NCBI GenBank assembly: GCA_014058105.1
Contig: JACGCM010001659.1
Span: 1,240,001-1,304,000 of the forward strand
Origin: Kingdonia uniflora
Lineage: Eukaryota > Streptophyta > Magnoliopsida > Ranunculales > Circaeasteraceae
Reading direction: 5' to 3'
Length of the DNA: 64,000 nt
Shown: positions 10,188 through 19,149 of the stretch, piece after piece
Layout: each line of letters starts with the position of its first letter
Position numbering within the stretch: the stretch's first letter is position 1
Program-made: the position numbers and the translations under genes
The notes under the pieces: generated by a model
What the model saw: only the letters and a program-made list of their open reading frames with translations
Databases searched by the model: none
Told to the model about the DNA's origin: nothing

Positions 10188-11143
10188 AAGACCCCAAAAT
10201 GTAACCAACAAGGACTGCCAGCACCGATATCAGTCACGACAGTGGTCGGTACCACAACAACGCCGGTGGCACTCGTAAATTCAAATTTTCTTACTTAGGC
10301 AAGCCGACATCAAGCCCTAACCCGTGAGACCCAAATTAGGCCTAAGCCAACACCCAAGCCGCTAGACCCACTCCCAAAGCCACTTCATTCCACACACCAG
10401 TCGAAGCAGAGTCATCCCACAATCTCTCCCGAATACCAATCGTAGATTCGTTTTCATGATTGGAGCAGAGAACCCAAAGAAGAGAAACCGTATATAGGAA
10501 GTTGAGAGAGAAGATTAAAGGAGGAAAATCCCTAATTTGTTTTGCTCTAAATACTACATGTTCGCGATGGAGAAAGGAGGGAGTGTGATTCCATACAAAA
10601 ATTTACAACTTATCATTTAGGAGAGACAATTCCAATAGTACATGATATACACATGCTTCATGAACAAAGACAACCAGCTCCAGTAGTGAGTACAGTCAAA
10701 AAGCCAAGCCGAGTCAAATGAAATAGTACATCTTTGGCGGTAGCTACTAATCAGCGTGCTACTCGGCAGTGAATTCAGGAAATACGTATGAATCAAAAGA
10801 TGTAGATCGGCCTCGTCCAAAAGTTTCGTTCACGCATGTTACAATCTGAGGTATCCCAATATTTAATCCGTACAAGGGAGATGATGGCCCTAGGTGAAGA
10901 ATTATTTTTGTATGTTGACCCATTTTAGGAAAGCTTCGTAGCAGGTTTTGAGGAGCGGAGCATAATATTTTTTTAGCTTTTAATTTTAGACATTAATAAG
11001 AATAGGGATGTTAGTGATAACATCGTACCCCCGCTCTTGGGTACAATGACAGGGTACATAAAATTTTATGGAAGACTTCAAGATTTCAAGAAGAGTATCA
11101 CCGTACAGATTTTGTGGTCAAAATCTTTCGAAGACGTAGGGTT

Positions 11144-11461
11144 TGACATGGCACGTGCCTATGGATCATTTACCATAGCCAACTCTTGATATTTATTTTA
11201 GCTTATATTTTTATTTACTCTATTGGAGTTTCTCTAGAGTTTAGTTTAAGTCAATTTCCTAATTGGATTGGTTAGGGGAGTTATAGTAGGAGTAAACTTA
11301 GGAAAACCTAAGCTATAAAGGGATAGAGTGGTGTAATCTTTTTTTTAGTATTGTTAATAAAAGTTTGAGTTATCTTAGCAGAAACCACAATTTCTCTAAA
11401 CCTAACAAACGACGTAATTGTTCTTACAAATCTAGCTTCCACATTCATAGTATTTACATCA
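11144..11461 (+). repeat. 3' LTR of Sh1
   Basis: TGACATGGCACGTGCC to CATAGTATTTACATCA, preceded by a purine-containing stretch TCGAAGACGTAGGGTT that would serve as polypurine tract. Contains AAGCTATAAAGGGATAG near 11310. Confidence 0.85.
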
Positions 11462-11466
11462 ATTAT

Positions 11467-12149
11467 GATTGTTTACGAAAAACTATTGCCTAATAGGTTC
11501 AAATTCATATTTTAATCGCAATTAACCTATTCAGTAATGTCTTGCATTTTGCATCGATAAGATATTTATAGTAATATGACGTTGAAACAATGTAACAAAT
11601 AACCTTCATTATACCCAAGGGGAGGAGTTGAGATAGATAATTGAAATTAAACGAAGAAGATGAAGATTTAGAGAAAATAATCAATGGTATTTGATAAATT
11701 GAATAATTCTTAAATAGTAAGTAAAACACATATTTATAAGTTACATGGTTTAGAGATCAAGTTAAACTAGGAATTTAAATAAACTTAAACTCAAAATAGA
11801 ATTCAAGCTAAGATAGACTTAGACTCAAAATAGAAGTCTAACTAACTAAGATAAACTTAAACTCAAAAGAGGAAAGTAAAATTCTTAAATTAGAAAGTTT
11901 CTTGGAATATAACTCTAGGCTTGATGTACTACATCGCAATAACCCATTTGTCAATGTTATGTTTGTTTAAGGCTCGAAGCACTTGGTATGACAAACACCA
12001 TCCTACTTATTTTGCCTCTTAAACTCATTGATCCGTGACATTCTATTTTAGCAATTTGAAAGAGGATCGATATGCATTTTATTAGATGTATGTCTTCGTA
12101 GACCAACTTATTCATCTCTACGGAGTATAAAATATAAGGAAGTAAGACT
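11467..12149. other. Unassigned, with a short imperfect tandem repeat
   Basis: AT-rich non-coding sequence. Between 11779 and 11870, three imperfect units of about 35 bases repeat the core ACTTAAACTCAAAA. No gene recognised. Confidence 0.5.
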
Positions 12150-13061
12150 TAGGGCTGAGCACAAACCAACCAAACCGAGAAAACCCAACTGATCAGATCA
12201 GTTTTTGGAAGATGTTCAGTTCGGTTTGGTTTTAAAATGTTAAAATTGATTAAGATTGGTTCGGTTTTCGGTTTTGAATATTTGTAACCCGTATAAATCG
12301 AACTGAATCGAATTTTATTGTCTTACAACTCATCTATCTCTCTCCTTCGATAAACTATTGATCTCTTCTCGATGAGCTGTTCTGATGATGGATTTATTAT
12401 ATTTGGGGTAGTGGGGTTAGTAATGAGATTGGAGAAATGGGTATTTGTTGTTGTCGAAAGAAGGGTCTACAAATTCAGATAAACAATCTTAAACACTAAA
12501 CACGATTCACCATAGCACAAACAACAACACAATTACATATCAAAATCTCATAACACTACCACTAAATATCATAACATTTACCTCAAAACACATATCACAA
12601 ACCGTACAACAACACAATCTTCACCATTATGACCTCAATCAAACACAAAACCAATAACATCTCCTAATCTAGCAACCCCTCACTATAGCTTGTATTAATG
12701 AGATACAAGCAGCCCCTTAAATTCCTCAAGAGACTTGTATCAAAGAGATTTGGAAAACCAGCAACCTCTCATCATCACCACCTCCTTGTTATAACCCAAG
12801 AAAATCAAAGAATGAAAACTGGTCAATGGTTATTGTTGTTCATGTTGTAGTAGTCATGGTGGAAGAACAACCCCTCACTACAGCTTATAAATTGTAAACC
12901 CCAATCGTCCTCCATTACTATTAGAAATGGTTAGTTGAGCCTGTAAATGAATCATCCATTATTTCTCATCATTTACCAAAGCAAGGAAAAAAATTATAAA
13001 AAAAAGAGATCGATGTGATTGAAACCGAGAAGTGATCTGAAAATTGGTACAGTTTCAGTTC
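12150..13061. mobile_element. hAT-type non-autonomous element, right end lost
   Basis: Begins TAGGGCTGAGCACAAACC at 12150, a typical hAT terminus, followed by subterminal CCAAACCGA / GGTTCGGTTT motifs. The right side has related subterminal sequence (TTGGTACAGTTTCAGTTC) but stops at 13061, where the LTR of Gy1 begins, so Gy1 probably inserted into or near its right end. No transposase frame is visible. The left eight-base duplication cannot be checked because the partner is missing. Confidence 0.55.
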
Positions 13062-13600
13062 TATAATGGCCAAATTTTGTAGTAGCTCAAAATAACTCAA
13101 AATTAGCTCTTACACCAAATGTATCTGTGACAAGAATTAGTATAAAAGAATGACATAGGTGATAAGTATGGAAGCCTTTGAATAGGTGAAAACCATGACC
13201 CTGTTTAAGAATTTAGTAGCTGTAACTTTATTTCTTGAGGTTAATATTTGATTACAAGTTTTGATCTCTTGAGTTAGAAAATCTAGGTCTTGTAATCTAA
13301 AAATCTTGGTCCTTTCTCCTCTAAAACTCATCTTTTTTTTTATAGACCTCGCTCCCAGTTTGATATCGTGTAGAGGCATGTTCTCCTGAAAATGTGGTAT
13401 GTGGTTGTTGAATGTGTAACTACGAGTTCGTGGGAGACAGGTGTCTTTGACTTATTCATATTTTTTGTAGTGCTTGATTTACGTTCTTTATCAGTTCATG
13501 GTTCAAGTGTCTGTTGATTGTATTGGTCACGTGTATAATACATGAGTTTGGTATTGTGGTAGTTCGAATTTGGAATAGGTCGAAAGATAAGGTCCCTACA
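13062..13600 (-). repeat. 3' LTR of Gy1
   Basis: Minus strand TGTAGGGACC... at 13600 to ...GGCCATTATA at 13062. Colinear with 26609-27137. The minus-strand stretch before it (13601-13613, ...GCGAGAGGGCGAT) is the polypurine tract. Confidence 0.9.
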
Positions 13601-13853
13601 ATCGCCCTCTCGCAACTAAAGGCACAGGTGGCTTTAGTTAAAAAATGTTTATGGAATGTTTGTGTATAGGAAGTTGGAAAGGGATTCGTTGAATGGGATT
13701 GGGTTGGGACTTGTCACGTCTGTGTGAAAGACTGTATTTGGCATTTATGGCATAGAAAGGATTAATGTATTTGGCTTTTGGGTTTCCCGGTAAATTTTGG
13801 CTTTAAATGATAACTGCTTTGGAAATATTTCCTTGTATTGAATGTTGTTCTAC

Positions 13854-13861
13854 TATAAATA
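13854..13861 (+). promoter_or_regulatory. TATA box before aORF1 of Gy1
   Basis: TATAAATA in the context CTACTATAAATATAATT, about 80 bases before the aORF1 ATG on the plus strand, i.e. antisense to gag-pol. Confidence 0.5.
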
Positions 13862-13939
13862 TAATTGGTACGGTATCTTCTATCATCCTTGTGAAAGTAC
13901 TGTCTCTGGAAATACTTTGTAATTTTGCTTGTCTTGAGA

Positions 13940-14272
13940 ATGGTGACGACTAGGTACCAAGTATATGAAGTGAGGGTACTTGCTGAAGTGCAAAAGCTTC
14001 AGCTACATTATTTTGGTAATCAACCTCTGGATATGTCTACTCCCATACCAATGTCGACGACGTACCATGGGATGACGGAGTAGGAAGTAGCGAAGACTGA
14101 GGATGACTACTATCAAATGTGGTGGTTCCACTATTTGATTCTATTAGGTGAGCAGCATCGGGTATGTCTTCGTCTACTTGTAGAGGATAATATGCAGGAG
14201 GCGGATGAGGAAGCTGGTGTACATACCAGGAAATATTGTCGTTATCTTGGATTAGGTTTTGTAAAAGTATAA
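13940..14272 (+). pseudogene. Antisense aORF1 of Gy1, one internal stop
   Basis: A 110-codon frame starting MVTTRYQVYEVRVLAEVQ, broken by one TAG at 14081. It aligns along its length with 51876-52196 of Gy3: shared RVLA.VQKLQ..YFG, TYHGMT, DY.QM..FHY and LLVED blocks. It is the first gene of the cassette on the strand opposite to pol. Conservation between two diverged elements points to a selected protein, but I recognise no family. A run of near-identical 33-base units (GTGGTGGAGGTTACGAAAGA at 14300-14355) follows downstream. Confidence 0.6.
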
Positions 14273-15228
14273 TCATTCTTCTTTCTCTGCCTCTCTGAGG
14301 TGGTGGAGGTTACGAAAGAAGACACGATGGTGGTGGAGGTTACGAAAGAAGACAGGATGGTGGTGGAGACAGAGATTGGAAATATATTTCTAGTCTTCGA
14401 ATTGGAAATCAGGCTCTGTTATAATCATCTTCCTGTCTTTTCTTGTAGAAGTGCTTCATTTTGGAGGTGTATGTGCCCCAATACGAAAAACTGATATGTA
14501 ATATAACCTGTAGATCGATCTATAGGAAGATTTTGAAAAATTGTGCTCTGTATAATATTTTGCAAGTAATAGTCAAGCTAATATTTATTTATTTATTTTA
14601 CAGTAATTCGTTGTTGATTAAGCAAACTAAAAATGATTACAGAATTCGAACTATTAATAAAGAAATTTTTGTGAGAGAAAGTGGAGATAGATAATATGTA
14701 ACTGAAAAGAATGTGGAAGGTTGAGCCTGTGTATAATGTAATTTCCTGTAATAAACAATTCGACCTGTTGGATATATATATATATATGTTAAATGTAACA
14801 GGTACTTGTGTCGAACTGAAAGAAATCTAATGGACCGTGCTACAATATATCACCTTATAGTAGAAGTTAATTTGATGAAACCAAAAATCGAGCTATAAGG
14901 TATTACTGTTAAATAAGGTAATATTGTGAAATAGAAAATTCGAGTTGTGAGTGAGAAATGTGAGAGTTTGAAATTGAGTATAATATAATGACTGGTAATG
15001 AATGATTCGAATTGGGGAGATATTGGGATGTATGTACAATAGTTAAGAGATTTAGGAATTTAGTTCAAAAATATATGGTCGAATGAACAAATGCTATGAG
15101 TGCTTTAAAAAGATAAAATCAAATAAATTTCCAGCATGATCTTAGAGTTGCCAGTTATGGATAAGAGGAATAGATACTTATTATTCTATATGCGGAATGG
15201 GGGGGATTTGGTGTGATCGTAATCTATA

Positions 15229-15236
15229 TGTATAAA
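15229..15236 (+). promoter_or_regulatory. TATA box before aORF2 of Gy1
   Basis: TATAAATA-like box (ATGTATAAATAATG) about 50 bases before the aORF2 ATG. The equivalent position in Gy2 has CATAAATAGG and in Gy3 CTATATAAG. Confidence 0.5.
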
Positions 15237-15277
15237 TAATGCTAGAAATATGAGGTAGAGAGGAGGAAGAAACAAAA

Positions 15278-15631
15278 ATGGTGAGGACTCATTCTCAAAG
15301 AGTTCGGCATGCGTCGGAGGGGTACTTAGTAATAAAGGTTGTTAAAGTTCGGGAGAGGATCTTTGAGCAGTTAGAGTATGATGCCAACTTACCTGAATAT
15401 TCAATAAAATTTGATGGGTTGACTACGATAGTGAGGGAGAACAAGGTTGGGCGTCACATGTATAGTAAGATATTTTATGAATTGGTCTTGGATCCTGAAG
15501 CCCGAAATGCTACAATGAAGGAAATTACTCTAGAGGAAATAGCTGAGGAAGATGAGAGGACTGCTTGACATGAACTTATTAGGTATGGTACTCCAGGGCA
15601 TCTTGGTTATTTTATGTGTGATTATGTGTGA
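15278..15631 (+). pseudogene. Antisense aORF2 of Gy1, one internal stop
   Basis: A 117-codon frame with one TGA at 15566. Starts MVRTHSQRVRHASEGYLVIK and aligns end to end with 28749-29102 (Gy2, intact) and 53579-53932 (Gy3). Shared features: MV.. S.. R..EG.L.IKV...RE..F, an acidic centre, an EE.ITLE(E/K)..EEDER block and the ending HLGYF.C.Y(V/M). Small, no membrane segment, no enzyme motif seen. The family is unknown to me. The three-copy alignment with identical length makes this a real gene of the cassette. Confidence 0.7.
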
Positions 15632-16070
15632 GAGAGCAAACTTCGTTAGTTTGAATAAATTCAAGTAAAATAAAGGGAGAATACTTCTTTCTGAATTTGT
15701 GCATTATTTGTTGTGAATGTTATTTGAAAATAAATATTTAAATTTTAAACTGTGGTAGCTTTAGAACTAATGTGAGTAGGTCTATAAGTAATAGTAGTTG
15801 GAGAATAGGAATCAGATTGTCAGTCCTTGTTCAAGAGAGAAAGTTTGATTGCATGTTAGTAGAGTGTCATAATGAGTGTAGGAAGGTGTGAGAGAGATTT
15901 GAGTAGGAGAGAGAGAAATACATTAAAATATAAGACTTGGGGTAATGATAAAGAGGCATTTTTACCCAAAAGGTACAAAATGTCTAATATGAATAGTAGA
16001 TAGGTCGTTTGGGCTCCAAAATTAAGGGTGGTTAGTGTGAGTCCCAATAACTGCCAGCGGTTGGAGAGAA
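15632..16070. other. Cassette spacer, conserved with Gy2
   Basis: No open frame, but colinear with 29110-29560 of Gy2, including GAAAGTTTGATTGC and a long near-identical block just before the aORF3 TATA box, suggesting terminator of aORF2 and promoter of aORF3. Confidence 0.5.
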
Positions 16071-16074
16071 AAAG

Positions 16075-16082
16075 TATAAATA
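16075..16082 (+). promoter_or_regulatory. TATA box and conserved promoter of aORF3 (Gy1)
   Basis: TATAAATA preceded by CCCAATAACTGCCAGCGG and GGAGAGAAAAAG. Gy2 has the same arrangement with CCCAATAACCGCCAGTAG ending in TATAAATA at 29566. The leader to the ATG at 16661 is about 590 bases and contains GA-rich repeats. Confidence 0.6.
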
Positions 16083-16521
16083 ACCCTTCCTCTCCATCTA
16101 AACATTTTTAAAAAATAAGCAGATGAAATGATAGAGAAAGAGAGAGAGGAAAATTTGATTTTTATAGATCATAGAGAGAGAGCCAACGACAGTAGTCATC
16201 ATTGCCAAAGTAAAAAAGATCGTGATATTATGTAAGGAGAGGAAAAATCTATGTTGCGATGTTCTGTTGTAAAAGTGGAGGCTTGTGACATCCCAGATTC
16301 ATATTCGGATATTGGAGGTTAGTGTGTTATTATAGATTTTTCTAGTTTGTGTTGTGGCGATTGTAGAAGAAGCATTGTGTAGGGTTTTAAAATTTACCAC
16401 TTTTGTGTATATTTGAATTTCAAAATTTTTCTATATGAGGAAATTGTATGAAAAAGTGGTTTTTGTGTTGTAAGTTGTAGTTTTATATGAATAAGCATAT
16501 GTGTCAGATATGATATATCTA

Positions 16522-16548
16522 TATAAATATATATATATATATATATAT
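16522..16548. repeat. (AT)n microsatellite
   Basis: Uninterrupted AT dinucleotides within the aORF3 leader. Confidence 0.95.
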
Positions 16549-16660
16549 AGAAAAAGAAACTATAAAGAATTTTAATTGGAATACAAGGACCTGCATGTAG
16601 GTTGAAGGGTAAGAAGGTTTTGTTATAGAAATAAGTCTCACTTTCAAGCATACTCTTGAT

Positions 16661-17479
16661 ATGGAGACTTCGACCTCTGGTTGTTTGATTGAGGATGTGC
16701 TTGTAGCAATTAATAATGTAGATTCTGTGGGGGGGACTAAGAACGGAAGAGCTTTGTCTCAGTAGAGGTAAAAGTGGAGGGGAAGGACAAATTAGAGTTC
16801 CCAGATTTCCCTGGTAACTTCTTACCATATCCTGCAGAGTCAGATATTTTCAAGGAGTTCTGTAAAATTAAGGGTAGTTTAGGTGGTGCATAGGGCAAGG
16901 TTATAGAACATGCTGGAGGTCGTTTAGGTGGTGCATAGGGCATGGTTATAGTCAAAAATGGTGAAGAATACTTTTTTTTATTGCCCAATTTGGAGTATAA
17001 GAAATCTGATAGGGGAGTGGATGAGGCTATCTCTTTGGATTACTTTAATGGAAGTGTTTAAAGTGATCTGGACCAGGGATTCTTGTACTATCTGTCTTAG
17101 TTAGAATTTGGGTTGATGGTGCCTCTAAGCAATCTTGCTAAAGGTATTTTGAATACCATTGAGGCCTACCCAGCCCAACTGAATGGGAATATGTGGGAAG
17201 TGATAATTGTATGTGATAATCTGAATAGAAGGTGGGCTTGCAAGGGGTGGAGAGGATAATAACCCTTGTAAATGTTTTGCAATATTATACTGTTAAATAC
17301 TATACAGCGACTGGAGGTGCATACTTTTCTTCTAGCTTGTTTCGACCTCAGTTTTTCGACCTGAATTCAGCAGAGCGAGTGCAGAATGATAACTTGATAT
17401 GGGTGAAGGGTGAAGGGTGATTATCTCTAAAGGGAGGATGAGGAACCCATAGATCTGATATATAAAATTCTAAAGAAAA
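16661..17479 (+). pseudogene. aORF3 of Gy1, exon 1 (globular domain), broken
   Basis: Starts METSTSG, matching MEASTSG of Gy2 at 30065. In shifting frames it encodes FPDFPGN, EHAGG, EEYFFLLPNLE, then GFLYYLS.LEFGLMVPLSNL and PAQLNGNMWEV, and ends with FFDLNSAE...WVKG before the first intron. This order (hydrophobic GL.(L/V)PL block, QLN.NMWE block, PxFFDxxS...W tail) recurs in all four Tat elements here and resembles the plant family called putative gypsy-type transposon domain. Several stops and frameshifts; a local duplication of about 45 bases near 16875-16945 doubles TTTAGGTGGTGCATAGGGCA. Confidence 0.65.
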
Positions 17480-17563
17480 GTAAGTAATTTTTTGTGATAT
17501 CGAACTGTTTGTAGTTGTGTCAGCATTTTGTCTATATATAATAATGTGTTGTGCTTTTTGCAG
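17480..17563 (+). other. aORF3 intron 1 (Gy1)
   Basis: GTAAGTAATTTT at the donor, TTTTTGCAG at the acceptor, 84 bases. The same intron, at the same codon neighbourhood, is at 30809-30887 (Gy2), 55811-55888 (Gy3) and 43172-43246 (Gy4, minus strand). Confidence 0.75.
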
Positions 17564-18105
17564 ATCCTCAATCTCAAGTTGCGAGAAAGGAATCTCTGAT
17601 CGATATTGTAGCTCGAGAAGAATCAAAACTTGAAATCGTTTTGGGAGAGCTCGAAATAAGCTAATTTAAAAGAGCTAACAGCAGGTCAGAGAAAGTTTAG
17701 AAGTCCCAAGCAAAGAGATAAATGGCGGGAACTAGCATGACCATTCGAGATGGAGGGAGGGTAGCATCGGACGCTGAAGGATGACCAATATTAAAAAAGG
17801 ATGCACCGATTGCTTTAAAGGAAAATCCCATGGGGGCTACATCGTGCAAGTTGATTCAAAGGAATCCAAAAAGGAAGAATGCAAAAGTCGACAGTTCAAA
17901 CTCGGCGACCTCGGAGAGTGGTGAGGTTTCCATAAGTTCAAAAAAGAGGAAGGTGGACGCTCATGTTCCTGTGAGTGGGGTGAAGGAGGCTGGGAGTAGT
18001 CCTGATACGGAGGACGAGCTATTGGTTTTGGAGACTAGGACGAGGGTGGCAGCTCGATAAGGTTCTGGAGAATTGGACATGTCTGTGAAGTTAGAGATTT
18101 GTAGT
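17564..18105 (+). pseudogene. aORF3 of Gy1, exon 2 (basic linker)
   Basis: Begins with residues related to Gy2 exon 2 (SL.D.V......LE.VL..L.I, ANSRSEKV.KSQA.R), then a long Lys/Ser-rich stretch (17830-18060: NPKRKNAKVDSS, SISSKKRKVDAHV) that includes nuclear-localisation-like basic clusters, and ends TRTRVAAR, matching DRTRLAAR in Gy2. Stops at several points. Proposed role, inferred only from the basic clusters: nuclear targeting of the antisense protein. Confidence 0.6.
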
Positions 18106-18177
18106 GTAAGTTAAACGTTTCATTCTATTTGAATTTTGTATACTTTTCAAACTCAAATGTTACTCTTTATGTTGTAG
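18106..18177 (+). other. aORF3 intron 2 (Gy1, probable)
   Basis: Donor GTAAGTTAAAC at 18106 and acceptor ATGTTGTAG ending at 18177. In Gy2 an acceptor TTTTTTGTAG at 31472 precedes the homologous exon. Confidence 0.55.
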
Positions 18178-18597
18178 ATGTCCTATTTATTAAAAGAAAT
18201 CTGTCTTGGGTTTGAGGATCAGAAAATGGAGCTTAAGAATAGAGTTGCTGAGCTTGAGAAGAAGGTTGCTCAACTTGAGTCCGATTTGACTCTGGAAAAG
18301 GAACGTTTGACCTCTGCGAAGGACTCGCATTTGGTGATGATGCTCGAACTTAGAGAGGAGGCGAAGAAGAATGTCGAGGAAGTTTTAATTGCTCGCGACA
18401 ACCTTGGCAAAAAGCTTCTAGATATTGGATACTCTGTGTCTGATATTGAAGCTATTATATAGGGGTGTTATGTCGAAGAGGTCGATGCTGAAGAGGAGCC
18501 TGATGCTGATGGTAGCTCTCCCCAAGGTGCTGTGAAAGGGTTGGATGCGGTCTCTTCTAAAACTGGCTTAGAAAACCGTGAAGGTGAGAGTGAGAAG
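18178..18597 (+). pseudogene. aORF3 of Gy1, exon 3 (coiled coil)
   Basis: The first 94 codons are open: MSYLLKEICLGFEDQKMELK, then heptad-rich RVAELEKKVAQLESDL and EVLIARDNLGKKLLDIGYSVSDIEAII, a stop at 18460, then an acidic tail with EEVDAEEEPDADGSS. Gy2 has the homologous exon intact at 31482-31898. Coiled coil suggests self-assembly or binding to another coiled-coil protein, possibly gag; partner unknown. Confidence 0.65.
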
Positions 18598-18712
18598 GTA
18601 GAGTAAATAATGAAATTTATGTTTTTATCAATTGAAAACTATAATTTTGTGGCATATATGTGGAGGATATTTCTAGGGTAGTCTGAGAGATGTTCTAAAT
18701 ATTGATTTATAG
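18598..18712 (+). other. aORF3 intron 3 (Gy1)
   Basis: Follows GTGAGAGTGAGAAG with donor GTAGAG; acceptor TTTATAG at 18712. Gy2 has GAATGAGAAG, donor GTAAAG at 31890 and acceptor TTTGTAG at 32011. The exon after it starts with related residues (LHLRIDDLEK in Gy1, MHLRIKELK in Gy2). Confidence 0.6.
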
Positions 18713-18814
18713 AAACTGAAAGGTTTGCACCTCAGAATTGATGATTTAGAGAAAGAGCTCGCTAAGGTGCAAAATGCTTCAGCAACTCTGTTGACTTCGC
18801 AACCAGAGCTTCAA
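18713..18814 (+). pseudogene. aORF3 of Gy1, exon 4
   Basis: Short exon encoding KLKGLHLRIDDLEKELAKVQ and a few more heptads, ending at donor CAAG/GTAAGA (18815). In Gy2 the homologous exon is cut off by the deletion that joins it to gag. Confidence 0.5.
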
Positions 18815-19149
18815 GTAAGAAAATAGCTTGAAATTGTTTTGAATTGTGCATTTTGCAACTCTAGGTTAAAAGGCAAATGAAAATCATGTTAATGAAAACA
18901 AGCCAAGTATAATTTGACCATTTCGGAATATTAAAAAATGAGAACATAGAAAATATGTACCTTGAAATATGAGGAAATGTAGGTAGTATGGTCATCAGTG
19001 TAAGATAACTGCATACTTGAGGGCTAAGTAGCATCTCATTCTATTGGCTCATGATAGATAGAACTCTGTTAAATATATGAGTCATGTAGTAATCTTTATT
19101 ATTTAGATCATTATGTAAAGTATTGTTTAATCAAGCTATTTTGTGCAAG
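18815..19149 (+). other. aORF3 intron 4 (Gy1, probable)
   Basis: Donor GTAAGA, acceptor near TTTTGTGCAAG; about 335 bases of AT-rich sequence without frame. The acceptor choice is my estimate. Confidence 0.4.

Larger units (their letters stand above)
9500..11461 (+). mobile_element. Short non-autonomous LTR retrotransposon Sh1
   Basis: Two direct LTRs of about 318 bases (9500-9818, 11144-11461), starting TGACGTAGC / TGACATGGC and ending in CA, with a primer site TTGGTACCAGAGCTGCG right after the first LTR (initiator methionine tRNA type). Flanking bases ATTAC (9495-9499) and ATTAT (11462-11466) agree at four of five positions. The interior of about 1.3 kb holds one small open frame and no protease, integrase or reverse transcriptase. 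The LTRs differ at roughly one site in seven by eye, so the insertion is old. Whether it derives from a copia or gypsy parent is unclear. Confidence 0.85.

Noticed and set aside
12360..12960. Gene inside the left hAT element
   Set aside because: No frame longer than about 50 codons with protein-like composition; CAA/ACA-rich non-coding DNA.
16394..16828. 144-codon minus-strand frame
   Set aside because: Runs through an (AT)n microsatellite and the leader of aORF3; composition is that of low-complexity DNA.
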